From the NCBI GenBank assembly GCA_047967505.1, contig CM106540.1: DNA of 64,000 bases. The stretch is one strand, 5' to 3'. The notes under the pieces were generated by a model. That model was given only the letters and a program-made list of their open reading frames with translations, did not search any database and was not told the origin of the DNA. Below, piece after piece: positions 12,158 to 23,068 of the stretch. This DNA comes from Dipteris shenzhenensis. Its lineage: Eukaryota > Polypodiophyta > Polypodiopsida > Gleicheniales. Position 1 is the first letter of the stretch. Each line of letters opens with the position of its first letter. A program made the translations under genes and the position numbers.

Positions 12158-12373
12158 TAAAGCTATGTCATACCTAATGGCCCTTTATATAGTTGACTTT
12201 AGACTCTTTAAATACCTTAGAGGTTTGACTACAATTTAGGTAATAAAATATTGGGCAATGTAATATATTGGCCTAAATAATTTGCCATCATATTCCACTC
12301 CCGCCTCCCCCTTCCACCCAAAATAATGAGTTTTTTTTTTTGAATTTAGGGGGCCCTATGTTAGTACAAATGA

Positions 12374-12378
12374 CATCA
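12374..12378. repeat. Target-site duplication of copia element 1 (left)
   Basis: CATCA immediately before the TG of the left LTR matches CATCA at 17980-17984 after the right LTR. Joining the flanks gives AAATGACATCACACTT, and the same phrase occurs intact at about 18138-18153, which supports the inferred empty site. Confidence 0.93.
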
Positions 12379-12738
12379 TGTGAAGAGAGTGGCAGAGAAG
12401 TAAGGAGTCTCACTTGCAGCTTTCTCACATACACAATGGGGGAATACACACAAAGGAGGAGGCTGAAAATATTTTTCCTCTTCTTAGTTGTGCAAGCCAA
12501 AAGAACTCTCTCTTTTAGTACAAAAGGAATAGGTGAACCCTATATGTGGGTCTCAAACCAAACTCAACTAACGAAGGTGGCATACTAGCTAAGCCACTAA
12601 CTAGAGTACATAAAGATAGCTATCATCCAGCTATTATTCATGGGTAGTGTACCAATCGTATCTGCAGCTAACAAGTCAGTGACTTAAATGCATAATGGTC
12701 ACCCTGGCATATCACAAGTGGAGCTCGATATCTCAACA
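12379..12738 (-). repeat. 3' LTR of copia element 1
   Basis: The LTR is 360 bp and on the plus strand reads TGTGAAGAGAGTGG at the left and ATATCTCAACA at the right. It is the partner of 17620-17979 with equal length. Confidence 0.95.
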
Positions 12739-12750
12739 CTCCCCCTCAAG
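12739..12750 (-). other. Polypurine tract of copia element 1
   Basis: The minus strand reads TTGAGGGGGAG directly before the 3' LTR, the expected place for plus-strand DNA priming. Confidence 0.85.
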
Positions 12751-12764
12751 CTCAATCCCAATTC

Positions 12765-13540
12765 TTACACACCAATCAAGTCTTTGAACTTGCGAACCTT
12801 CTCTGCACCCAATGCCTTCGTGAATATGTCAGCTACCTGATCCTCTATGCTGACATAAACTAGATCAATAAAACCTACTAAAAACTTCTCCCGCACATAG
12901 TGATAATGCACCTCAATGTGCTTTGTTCTAGCATGATAGACTGGGTTATTTGCCAAGTGTATACTGCTCATGTTGTCATAATAAATGACAACTGGTGCAT
13001 CTATAGATTGATGCATATCATAAAGTAGCTTATGCAACCAAGCTACCTCACATGCAGCCATTGCTACACCCCTGTACTTAGTCTCTATGGTCAACAAGGC
13101 AACTGTAGGTTGTTTCTTACTGCTCCAAGTGACTATAGCACTCCCAAAACACTCCCAAAAGAGAACACATATCCACTAGTAGATCGTCTATAAAAAATCC
13201 TACCAGCCCAATCAGCATCAGTGTATCCATGCAATTGTATCTGAACCCCAATCTCATAAAATAGTCCATACTGCAATGTGGACTTCACATACCTCAGTAT
13301 GCATCTAGCCACATCCAAATGCGGTTTCCTTGGAGCCTGCATAAACTGACGTACCAACCCAACAGCATAGCTCAAATTTGGCCTGGTAATAGTCATATAA
13401 ATCAAACTTGCTACTATGCATCTGTACATAGTAGGGTCTTCCAGAAGCTCACCTACATCTGCGCTCAACTTCACATTCTGCTCCAAAGGAACTGAAATAG
13501 GCTTACAGCCTGTCATCCCATATTTGGACAGCATGTCCAA
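12765..13540 (-). pseudogene. Copia element 1: end of reverse transcriptase and RNase H
   Basis: The open segment 13540-13133 holds the end of the RT thumb/connection (YGMTGCKPISVPLE, ITRPNLSYAVG) and the start of RNase H (GYTDADWAG with the first catalytic Asp, then RRSTSGYVF). The segment 13097-12765 continues with ETKYRGVAMAACEVAWL (catalytic Glu), YYDNMSSIHLANNPVYH (Asp) and ARTKHIEVHYHYVRE, ending near the LTR as expected. The usual SRSSTEAEY-like lead-in is broken by a stop or frameshift between the two pieces. Confidence 0.9.
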
Positions 13541-13552
13541 TCCATACTGCCT

Positions 13553-14521
13553 CTACAAAAGCCATATCCCACTTGTGGATCTAATCACCTCAATGCCCAA
13601 GAAGTAACGCAACTCTCCCAAATCCTTCATCTCAAACTTCTGCTTCAATAGCATTTTCACATGAAAGATATCTTCATCACTATCACCTATGATGATCAAA
13701 TCATCAACATAAATGACAACCAGCATGATGCCTTTCTCTGTTTTTCTCACATAAAGTGAGAAATCTGTCTTCGAATTCTAAAAGCCAATAGTGACAAGAT
13801 ATTGTCCTATCTTGTCAGACCATGCTCTAGGTGCTTGCTTCAAGCCATACAAGGCTTTCTTCAACCTGAAAAACAAACTCAGGATGAACAGCGTGCACAT
13901 AACCTGGTGGCTGCTCCATATAGACCTCTTCTTGCAAATCACCATGCAAGAAGGCATTCTATACATCCATTTGATGTAAAGACCATCCCTTTGATGCAGC
14001 CATAGCAATGACTACTCTTACGGTTGCCATCCTTGCAACCGGACTGAGTGTTTCTTCATAATCAATGCCATATGTCTGTGCACACCCCTTGACAACTAAT
14101 CTTGCCTTGTATATGTTCACAGAACCATTTGCATTGTGCTTCACCTTATAAACCCCCACTTGCAGGCAATTGCATTCTTGTCTTTAGGAAAAGGCACCAA
14201 TTCCCATGTAGCATTTTCTTCCAACGCATCCATTTCTTTATCCATGGCTTTCTCCCATTTTTCTTTTCCCATGGCTTGCTCAAAAGAAGTGGGTTCTGGT
14301 TCATGTATCACTTTGACCATATAGGCGTAGTGAATGGCTATAAATCCATCATATTTCAGCCTATTCACAGGATACTTAACTCTGGTAGACCTGTGCAAAA
14401 TAGGCTCACTACCAGGTGCTCTCAAAACATCCCTTGTCTTTCTTACTCTAGGTGTAACAATAGAAGGAATCCCCAACTCATCATCAAGGCTCTGTTCTGA
14501 GCCATTGGATTCACCATCCAC
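13553..14521 (-). pseudogene. Copia element 1: reverse transcriptase
   Basis: 14521-14141 begins the RT region (EPTSFEQAMGKEKWEKAMDK, then WELVPFPKDKNAIACKW). A frame change follows into 14159-13959 (YKARLVVKGCAQTYGIDYEE, then VRVVIAMAASKGWSLHQMDV). Directly after QMDV a stop codon replaces the usual Lys/Arg before NAFLHGDL. The later KKALYGLKQAPRAW motif is in another frame (14008-13778). The catalytic YVDDLIIIG motif is intact in 13750-13553. Several independent lesions mean no functional enzyme can be made. Confidence 0.92.
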
Positions 14522-14859
14522 ATAAGAGTGACTGCATTCACATCAAACATGGGCTGATCTACTTTCTCTTTTCCTTTTTGTAATACTTGCATACCACTAT
14601 CTGCATTGCTTTGAGGAGATCCTCCTAATCTCAATCTGCCTCTGTCCATGGCGAAGTACGTGAACCACTACTAGAGGACACTACAGGTCCACTAATTTTG
14701 TGATTGCTGCTATGAATTCTATGCAACATTACCATTTTGTGCATCTACATCATCAATCACATTTACTGGTTTATACCAGCTTCTCATGTCATCAAAAACA
14801 ACATCTCTGCTTACTGTAAACTTATGAGTAGAAGGGTTATAGCATCTATACCCTTTCTG

Positions 14860-15462
14860 CTACAGAGAATAACCAATAAAGATGCACTTCTCAGCTTTTG
14901 GATCCAACTTGGATCTCAACTCATCTGGCACATGAACATAGGCAATGCAGCCAAAAACTTTCAAATGAGAAATATCTAGTTTCCTACCAGTATACCTCTC
15001 CTCTGGCATCATGCCATGTATTGCTGCAATGGGAGTCCTATTCATTATGTAGACTATTGTAGCAACTGCTTCAACCCGATAATAATCTGGTAGGTCTTTT
15101 TCGTTGAGCATGGCACGAGATACCTCTCTAATATGCCTATTTTTCCTTTTTGCAAGTCCATTTTACTGTGGGGCATGACTGCATGAATATTTCTGCTTTA
15201 TGCCATGCTCCTGCAGGAACCTTGCAAACTACTTTGAGAGGTACTCTCCCCCTCCATCTGACCTTAGGCATTTTATTTGCAGGCCTATTTCTTTCTCAAC
15301 CATAGCTTTAAAAGCTTTGAAATGCTCAAACACTTCACTTTTCTTTTTCATAAAATACACCCAAACTTTTCTGCTATAGTCATCAATAAAAGTGACAAAA
15401 TAATGACAGCCTCCAATAGATGCAGCTTTAGTAGTCCATACATCAGAGTGGATTAATTCCAA
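14860..15462 (-). pseudogene. Copia element 1: integrase core and C-terminal part
   Basis: 15462-15229 carries the first two catalytic acids (HSDVW and RSDGGGEY) with FVTFIDDYSRKVWVYF between them. In 15228-15112 the usual QQNGVAERKNR segment reads Q-stop-NGLAKRKNRHIREV: there is a nonsense codon, and the third catalytic acid (Glu) is changed to Lys. 15111-14860 is the downstream part (YIMNRTPIAAIHGMMPEERY, HLKVFGCIAYVHVP, KCIFIGYS). The Glu-to-Lys change alone would abolish strand transfer. Confidence 0.92.
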
Positions 15463-15507
15463 TGGCCTATTACTCTCTTGAACATGTCTAGGAAATGGTT
15501 TCCTTGC

Positions 15508-17074
15508 CTATTTTCCAAATTGATAGGCTTCACATACCTTATGCATTTCTGCAACCTTGAACTTAGGCAATCTTGTAACAATATTTTGGGCCTGCATTAA
15601 TTTAAGTCGCTGTACATTAACATGACCAATGCGTTTATGCCAAATATCAATATCTACAACTACTCCGATCCCATGTGCAAACATTGCTGCACTCAATTCA
15701 GACATGTTCGCATCCAACGTAAACATCCTGCCCTTCTTCTTTCCTTTTGCTATCAAGCAACCTTTATTGTTCACATCCTCAACAAAGCATCCATGAGGAT
15801 TGAATCTGACCTGCAAGCCCCGCTCAACCATTTGACCAACAGAAACCAGGTTCTTGGTGATATTCGAGACATGAAATACATCAGACAGGTATTTCTTTTT
15901 CCCATTCTGCATAGACAAAGGAATTTTACCAATCTGCACAATAGGATGTGCAGTATCACCACCAGTCTCCACAAATCTTGGTCTTTCCATTTTCCTTGCA
16001 TCGTGCATCCATTCTGCATGACCTATCATGTGGTTTGACGCACGTGAGTCAACATACCGCACATCATTGCTTTCTTTTGCACTTGTCACAGAATTGGTCA
16101 TGTGCTGCACCATAAACAAATTCTCATTTCTGTCATCACCCTGTCTACTAGAGGATGCATAATTGCCTTGCTGCAATTTTCCAATCATGATGTCATTTTG
16201 CTTTTTATAGCAATCTTTAACCATATGACCCATTTTACCACAGTAGTAGCATTCAACATTGCTGTTTGCATTTTGGCCTCTCTGCCATCCACCATGACCT
16301 CTTTGGCTCCCGCTACCTCTAAAGTTACCACATCCTCCTCCATAGGATTGATTTCTTGAATTTGCTGCATATTCTGATTCTGCCACGGCCTCTAGATCGA
16401 CCTGCTCTACCTCTACCTCTACCTCTTCCAGCATTTGAGTAGAAGATAGTTTCTTTTGAAGCTCCTCCTGAAGAAGATGCGCCACCATTTCTCTACTCTT
16501 CAAAAATTAGAAGAGCAATCAACTCCTCAAAATCAGGAAAATTCTCATGGACAACAATGGATGTACGGAATCGTGCATAATCCTTTCCTAGACCATTCAA
16601 GATCACAGAAACTAAATCATCATCTTCCACTGGCGACCCAATAGAAGCAAGTGCATATGCAATCTTCTTCACCTTCATGTGGTAATCATTGATGCTCATA
16701 TTTTCTCTCTGCACATTATGCAACTCCTGCTTGAGTTGCATTTTCTTGGCTTGCGTATTTGTGCTATACATTTTTGTCAAAGTATCCCACGCCTCCTTTG
16801 GCGTGCTTGCATCCTGAATATGCACAATCATAGAATCTGAAATACTGATAGACAGCCAGTACATAACTTTTCTAGCTCTCTCATGCCAGCCTTTAAATGC
16901 CTACAACTCTTATTGATTGAGAACATTAGGGATAACTGGTTCTTGCTCAGCTCCAGTAATGAAGTTCCAATAGCCTTTTCCCTTAAGGAAATTCGTCATT
17001 CTAAACTTCCATGCTTGGAAGTTGTTCTTGTCAAGCTTTTCAGTGACAATCTGTGAAAGAGCATCAGACGCCAT
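15508..17074 (-). pseudogene. Copia element 1: gag, zinc knuckle, protease and pre-integrase domain
   Basis: The ATG at 17074 starts MASDALSQIVTEKLDKNNFQ with the WKFRMTNFLKG gag motif. Two in-frame stops occur near 16900. The same frame continues as 16864-16493 (UBN2-type gag: AWDTLTKMYSTNTQ, LVSVILNGLG). A frameshift leads into 16503-15508, which has one CCHC knuckle (CYYCGKMGHMVKDC), a protease site reading YVDSRASNHM (the DSGAS active site has Gly changed to Arg), and a pre-integrase zinc-binding segment (IWHKRIGHVN followed by CEAYQFGK, one of the usual Cys missing). Confidence 0.9.
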
Positions 17075-17607
17075 TACAGAACACTGCAAAAATATTCTGT
17101 CACTGCAAAAAACACAACTTCTACCTCACAAGGGCAAATCTGCAAAACTAATGAAAGTGGTATTCGACCACACAGTCACTTCCTAGTGACGATTATGCAT
17201 CAACAGTAAATAAGAATGATTCTGTCACTCCCAATATCTCTATGCACAGGCATACGATGCAATTTCTGCAGCAACTTTTCACCGACCTGCAAAACAACGG
17301 TCGCATAGCAAAAACAGGGCACTTTTTTGAGTGCCTGCGGAAAACTTTCGCCACCAAAACGGGCCCCGAAATGGCCTCGAATCGAAAAAATAATGTCAGT
17401 TTAGGGCTTTCCCCTTTCCCACAGCATATATTGCCCTCTCGCCGCACCGCGAAGGGCATCCCAATCTGAGACAATGCACTCTTGCACTTTTCAGCTATGC
17501 TACCTACAAAGATTTGCTCCCAAACTAAAAAAAGGAAAGCAACACTGATCCTCTTAACAAGACACTATGAACTTGGTTTGATTTCTTGAGCTCCTTACAC
17601 GAACCCA

Positions 17608-17619
17608 GCTCTAATACCA
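17608..17619 (-). other. Primer-binding site of copia element 1
   Basis: The minus strand reads TGGTATTAGAGC immediately inside the 5' LTR, complementary to the 3' end of initiator-Met tRNA except for one T/C difference. Confidence 0.92.
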
Positions 17620-17979
17620 TGTGAAGAGAGTGGGAGAGAAGTAAGGAGTCTCACTTGCAGCTTTCTCACATACACAATGGGGGAATACACACGAAGGTGG
17701 AGGCTGAAAACAATTTTCCTCTTCTTAGTTGTGAAAGCCGAAAGAACTCTCTCTTTTAGTACAAAAGGAATAGGTGAACCCTATATGTGGGTCTCAAACC
17801 AAACTCAGCTAACTAAGGTGGCATACTAACTGAGCCACTAACTAGAGTACATAAAGATAGATGTCATCTAGTTATTATTGATGGGTGGTGTGCCAACCAC
17901 ATGTGCAGCTAACAAGTCGGTGACATAAATGCACAATGGTCACCCTGGCATATCATGAGTGGAGCTCGATATCTCAACA
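17620..17979 (-). repeat. 5' LTR of copia element 1
   Basis: The LTR is 360 bp (TGTGAAGAGAGTGGG at left, ATATCTCAACA at right on the plus strand), followed by the TSD CATCA at 17980-17984. Confidence 0.95.
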
Positions 17980-18187
17980 CATCACACTTAACAAAAACTA
18001 TTACAACACAGTTTCAAAATTTTTACATTTATTCAATAGCTATTACAACACACTTCAAAAACTATATCATATTTTTAAAACTATTACAACACACATCAAA
18101 AACTACTAATTTTATTATATAGACTCATTGCCAGTACAAATGACATCACACTTCAAAAACTATTACATTTATTCAATACCAGTATGA
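17980..18187. repeat. Short degenerate repeats at the copia 1 insertion site
   Basis: The phrases AACTATTACAACACA, CACTTCAAAAACTATTACA and AGTACAAATGACATCACACTT recur between 17985 and 18187 and also before the left LTR. The copia element thus landed inside a short local repeat. Confidence 0.7.
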
Positions 18188-19067
18188 ATGGACAAGTTAC
18201 AAGGAGGCTTTCATTTCTTAAGCATTGATGTTCCTTTGAGTCGTCTTCTCACTATCTTCCCATTTAGTGTAAAGAAAAAATCACTATCATCAAAGGTGAC
18301 AACGATGTATTCTCGAATGTGCTTCAAGCTCCAACTATCTGTGACCTCAAGATATTGGATTTTCCCATTGGGCATATGTACCTCTACCTCTGTGGTGTCC
18401 ACTACATCACAATCCATAGGTATCCATGTGCCATGATTATTTTTCCAACGTCTGTAAGCATATCTCATGTAGCAAAGACTTTGCACTAATTGATATCTTA
18501 TTACTATACTTTCTTTAGTAAGTATACATAGAAAATGGTCTCCCTACTGCAAACCCTCCCTAACATCCCCCATTGGGTATAGAAGATTATCACAAGAAAC
18601 TCATTTTCTAGGCCTTTGCATACCCACATGGTCTTTGTCTTGTGAATGAAGACTGATTTGAAAAAATAAATAAATGTAACGGAGGGCATGAACCAACTAA
18701 CACCCACAGATTTTGAACCGAAAGTAAACTTCATTGATGATTGAGTATATGATCTCATCTTCATTCTAAATGCATCTATAGAGAATGTATCGGGAAGAGG
18801 CCATTCTGGACTATCAAAGTTATGGAGAGGAATAGGACGGAGGCTTCCATATGCACCTTCTCTTCGAGAAACTTGGTAACATGAATTATAGAAAAAAATA
18901 CTAGACTTTGTCAAAGAGGCAACACTCCGTCCTGAGAACATTAATTCCCTGATATTTGAATGGAAAGCTTGAAATACTCCCATGAAACTATCCAGAGGCT
19001 GGGTTTCAACTTTGGTAGAGGAAAAGATATCTACATAGAAAGCAAGGAAAGATGTTAATGGGCCAAT

Positions 19068-19107
<40 letters not shown>

Positions 19108-19550
19108 TCTCCCTTCTATTATCTCCCCCTAACACCCTCAACCCCCCATCTGTCTCTCTCTCCCTCCCACTCTACTATCACCACAAGACACCCTTTGTCA
19201 AAATGCATGCACACATACAATTATTAGAATGCACAATTGAACTGAAAATGAAAAAAAGTTAATGTAAAAGACATGTGCTGAACCTTCACCTTAAGTCATT
19301 TTTTTGTATTACGAAACCCAACAATGAGACCCTTCCAATGCTTCTCTTTCTTTGCTCTATCCTTTCTAGAAACCTTGAATGGACCTATTGCAGATGGTTG
19401 CATTGTGACCAAGGAGATTAACCTAAACTCTTGAGGGATCCAAATATCACTATTGTCCTTCAAAATGCGACCCACACAAGATTGAATTGATAGCTTTGGC
19501 CTAGGGGAAGGGGAGTGCTTCACCATTGTAGAAAGAATGGGAGCAAGCAA
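18188..19550 (-). pseudogene. Unrecognised minus-strand coding relic, upstream part
   Basis: 19070-18504 and 18486-18211 are neighbouring open frames with protein-like composition. Where the first frame enters its last codons (after MLGRVCS), the alternative frame continues as DHFLCILTKESIVIRYQLVQ and then LCYMRYAYRR without a stop to the end of the second segment. One frameshift near 18540-18560 therefore separates what was one reading frame. It contains YRRWKNNHGTWIPMDCD and FDDSDFFFTLNGKIV, which I do not recognise. 19550-19296 (basic, IQSCVGRILKDNSDIWIPQE) may be an earlier exon. The strand and position suggest it belongs with 12157-10452, now separated by the copia insertion. Confidence 0.35.
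19070..19101. repeat. (CT)n microsatellite
   Basis: A (CT)n run of about 30 bp that interrupts the minus-strand coding relic. Confidence 0.9.
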
Positions 19551-20075
19551 AGATAAAGAGGTTAGGAGGAAGAAGAGGTTGAGATGAGGAGGCTGAGAGG
19601 AGGTTGAGAGGAGGAAGAGGTTTGGAGGAGGCTGAGAGGAGGTAGAGAGGAGGAAGAGGCTTAGAGAAAGGTGGGGAGTCGATGGGGATAGTTTGGGGAG
19701 TCAATGTCGGATAGTTTGGGGTGCTAGGGACACTTTGGAATTTTTTGCTTTTTTGGAGGGAAAAGAAAGTCGCAGATTTGGGGGCCTACCAAGGGAGCCT
19801 AGGAGGGTATGGGGACCATCCAAAAGTAAAGGGGGGGAGTAAATGCCTCAAGAGGTGGTGGGGGCAAGAGAGAGGCAAGTGGAAGCCTAGTGGGGACCAA
19901 GGAGGACTCTCCACCAATAAGAGGCCAATATGGAATCCTCCATTCTTTTAATGCCCAAACCTTCCCATTGGCTCATTTCTAATCACAAATCTTAAGGGAC
20001 TAATCCAAGAGGCCCTTTTTTAGTCCAAAATTCTCCTAATGAGGTTGTTCGAGAGGGACGTGGTATGTGGTTTCC
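19551..20075. other. G-rich low-complexity stretch, no gene
   Basis: Imperfect GGAGGAAGAGGTT-type repeats occur at about 19560-19680, followed by G-rich sequence. No domain is recognised. Confidence 0.5.
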
Positions 20076-20206
20076 ATGTTGTATGTTGAGTTTCTTGGGG
20101 AAGCATCTACATTCGTATATGTTTATGGGGTTGCTGTGTTTTCACGAACCATCTGTTGATGAGAATAGCAATAGGAGAATCCAGAGGGTAGAGGTAGGTG
20201 GTTTGG
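20076..20206. repeat. Dispersed repeat, copy B (matches 7145-7270)
   Basis: Same order of conserved phrases as 7145-7270. Here the sequence continues past GGTGGTTTGG into unrelated DNA instead of a foldback array, which marks a possible insertion junction in copy A. Confidence 0.75.
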
Positions 20207-20480
20207 ATGTGGTTGCCTTTCAGAGTAAAGGATAGACAGTCAAAACGGCTATGTGTTTGGGTCGACTGTGTGTTTTCTTATAAAAGGAGGAGTATTTAGA
20301 GTAATATCCAACATCTGGGTTTCGTTTTCCTCTACAGTGCAAAACGCAACGTTGGTGATAGCTAGCGTACTGGCAAAGTAGATAGAGTCGGCGGAAAGTA
20401 TAGGAGGTGATTCGTTTAGTTCTTTGATTACTCCATTTGGAAAAGTTAGATGCTAATAGTTCTTTGAAATCAATGCTCAA

Positions 20481-20811
20481 GTGCATAGTTTCTCTCCTTG
20501 TTTGTATCTTTCAATTTCAACTATCGTTTCACGAAAAGTATCTACAGGCGCATGCAATCCTTGCAATGGAAAAGGATCATGTGCATAGTTTCTCTGCTTG
20601 TCTAAAAGTATCGCAGGTGCATGCAATGCTTGCAATAGAAAAGGATCAAGTGCGTAGTTTCTCTGCTTGTCTGTGTCTTTTTCGGTTCCAGCTATTCTTT
20701 CACGAAAACTATCTACAGACGCACGCAATCCTTGCAATGGAAAAGGATCATGTGCATAGTTTCTCTGCTTGTCTGTCTCTTTTTCGGTTTTGGCTATTCT
20801 TTGCCACTGAC
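20481..20811. repeat. Tandem repeat, unit about 100 bp, three copies plus a partial
   Basis: Each unit begins GTGCATAGTTTCTCT or GTGCGTAGTTTCTCT: 20481-20580, 20581-20649 (internal deletion of about 31 bp), 20650-20751 and 20752-20811 (partial). Units contain GCATGCAATCCTTGCAATGG and AAAAGGATCA. Reading frames on both strands across it are periodic and not recognised as protein. Confidence 0.9.
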
Positions 20812-21030
20812 AGAGCTACTTCCTAGGAAATTTAAACTGAATAAATCTGCCATCGTAGCTTTCTTGAACTGCAAGCTTTCATGGCCGCCAAAAGGCGAGA
20901 TTTGGAAGCCAGTTTTTGTCATTCCGATGGAGATCCAACTTGCTTGTTCTTGACAGTGCGTGGTTCATAGGATAACCCTAAAATTTTGGCTCTCTGCACG
21001 ATTGGTTCATCTAGTTTATAGAGGCATTTT

Positions 21031-21290
21031 TCTAACAAGCTCGAAGCTACAGCCCCAAGCACTCATTAACTCTCTCGTAGAAGATTTGTCTGGTTCATAA
21101 ACAGATTTTTGTTCTTCTGAAACGACAGACCTCCTTTTTTCTGGCAAGCTTGAAGCTGCAGCCCCAACCACTCATTAACTCTCTCTCAGACGATTCGTCT
21201 GGTTCATAAAGGGATTTGTGTTCCTCTGAAATGATGGCCCTTGTTCTTCTTTCTCAGAAGCTTCAACCTACACCTCCAACCACTAATGGC
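21031..21290. repeat. Tandem repeat, unit about 110 bp
   Basis: Units 21031-21139 and 21140-21250, with a partial third to about 21290, share AAGCTxGAAGCTxCAGCCCCAA, CACTCATTAACTCTCTC and TCTGGTTCATAAA. Confidence 0.85.
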
Positions 21291-21310
21291 AACTCTGTGT
21301 ATAGCCCAAT

Positions 21311-21634
21311 GTTGTGTTCAAGTCATGTGAGTGATTGGGCACTTGTTTGAGTCTACTGTTGCAGATTCTTGTCTACATGCTAGCAGTTTACTGTTGTATG
21401 TTTCTTGGGCTTGGAAGCACTTTAGGATTATCCTGGGTCTTATGATTGGATTAGTAAAATGTGTTTGCTCCAGTGTTGCGCGTTCGAGTCATGTGAGTGG
21501 TTGGATACTTGTTTGAGTCTGTTGCACATTCTTGACCATATGTTACAGTTTACTTTTGTATGTTTCTTGATCTTGCAAGTACTGTAGGATTATCTTGAGT
21601 TCTCATGGTTGGATTAGGAAAATGTGTTTGTGTG
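21311..21634. repeat. Tandem duplication, unit about 163 bp
   Basis: Units 21311-21473 and 21474-21634 share AGTCATGTGAGTGxTTGG, ACTTGTTTGAGTCT, TTTGTATGTTTCTTG-like, TAGGATTATC and AAAATGTGTTTG. Divergence is moderate. Confidence 0.85.
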
Positions 21635-22260
21635 ACAACTTTTACGTATTCTAATGGTGACATCTCCCAATATGATTGGGAGATAAGTCTCTAGAAAACC
21701 CAACATTCCTTACTATTCCAAAAAAGCCACTCTAATATGCTTACCTTCTTGAACTACATCAGAGGAGCAATCTACTATGATAGTTCCACAGCAATTTGTA
21801 TGTAGAGAGGAATTGCTAAGGTTGAGGATTTATGTTGCCTACAAGGTTGTACAAGAACATATTTTAATTTGACCATTTTGTATTTATTTCAAAGGGGATG
21901 TTTAAACATCCACTTTGTAGTAAAATAATATGAATTTTATTCTTTCTTATTATGTATGATATGTTGCTCTATTAAATCTAAAAATTCATCAGTATTTCCA
22001 CATATTGTCAATTGCAAGCATGGTGTCTATGTGATACATTGAGCTACTACATCTAGAAATCTATGAGTGTTAATTTTGGCACCGTAATCATTCAAAAATT
22101 CTATGGTCAATAATATGAAAATTATGTGTTTTAGTCTCTCAGCTCAATTGCTACTGCTCTAGACTTCACTCAAGTTTACATCCTTGAATTAGGCATTGGA
22201 ATTTTTGCAATTTTTGCACATGAAAACTCTACACTTTAGTCTCTAAACTTAACTACTACC
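21635..22260. other. Non-coding AT-rich stretch
   Basis: No gene is recognised. It lies between two tandem duplications and may be part of the same diverged locus. Confidence 0.45.
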
Positions 22261-22945
22261 GAGATTCGAATCTGTATAGTTCGAGTATTGTAATTAGTTA
22301 TTTATTAGACATTTAAATCTCTTCAATTTTTGTAGTATGCTTAGCTATGAAAACCAAAACATAGCTTTCAACTTTATACACTCAAATTTGGGACCAGAAT
22401 GTATTTTGCTTTTGTACTAGGTTTAGTATTTCCATCCTTGAATTCACAGAAAATTGTGGATGCAATTACGAAATCCAAATGCCCTTTGCGTTTAGCAAAT
22501 TCCTATAAACGTGCAGATCCTAAAGTTAACTATTACTTACACATGACTCTGTTTAGTTTTAGTACTAGCTGAGATGCAAATTTGTGTAGTTTTAGTATTA
22601 TGATTTGAAATTTTATTGACAAAATTGACATTCAAATCTCTTCAATTTCTATAGTATGCTTCGCTATGAAAATGAAAACATAGCTTTCAACTTTATACAC
22701 ACAAAATTGGGACCAGAATGTATTTAGCTTGTATCAGGTTTGGCATTTTCATCCTCGAATTCACAGAAAATTGTGGATGCGATTACTAAAGCCAAATGCC
22801 CTTTGCGTTTAGAGAATTCCTATGGATGTGTTGATCCTAGAGTTAATTATTACTGACACATGAATCTATTTAGTTTTAGTATGAGCTGAGATGCAAATCT
22901 ATTTAGTTTCAGTACTATGGTTTGAAATTTTATCGACAAAATTAT
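22261..22945. repeat. Tandem duplication, unit about 310-317 bp, with a partial third copy
   Basis: Units start GAGATxCxAATCT at 22261, 22571 and 22888. Shared landmarks are CAAATCTCTTCAATTT, AACATAGCTTTCAACTTTAT, GGGACCAGAATGTATTT, CACAGAAAATTGTGGATGC and AAATGCCCTTTGCGTTTAG. No open frame spans the units. Confidence 0.9.
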
Positions 22946-23068
22946 CTGCATATTTTCTATTGACATTGCTTTATGAGTCACCTGCTATGGCATGCTGTTG
23001 CAAGGGAGCTAATTTGCTCGAGATTGTCGTGGAAGGCGTGTGAGTCCAATGCTCTAGGCACAATTGGT

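Larger units (their letters stand above)
12379..17979 (-). mobile_element. Ty1/copia LTR retrotransposon 1, full-length but defective (5601 bp)
   Basis: The element reads on the minus strand. Two 360-bp LTRs (12379-12738 and 17620-17979) start TG and end CA and are flanked by the 5-bp repeat CATCA. The primer-binding site (17608-17619) matches initiator-Met tRNA with one mismatch, and a purine tract (12739-12750) adjoins the 3' LTR. Between them the order is gag, protease, integrase, reverse transcriptase, RNase H, which defines Ty1/copia. By eye the LTRs differ at about 27 of 360 positions (about 92-93% identity), so the insertion is old. Stops, frameshifts and lost catalytic residues make it non-autonomous now. 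Confidence 0.95.
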
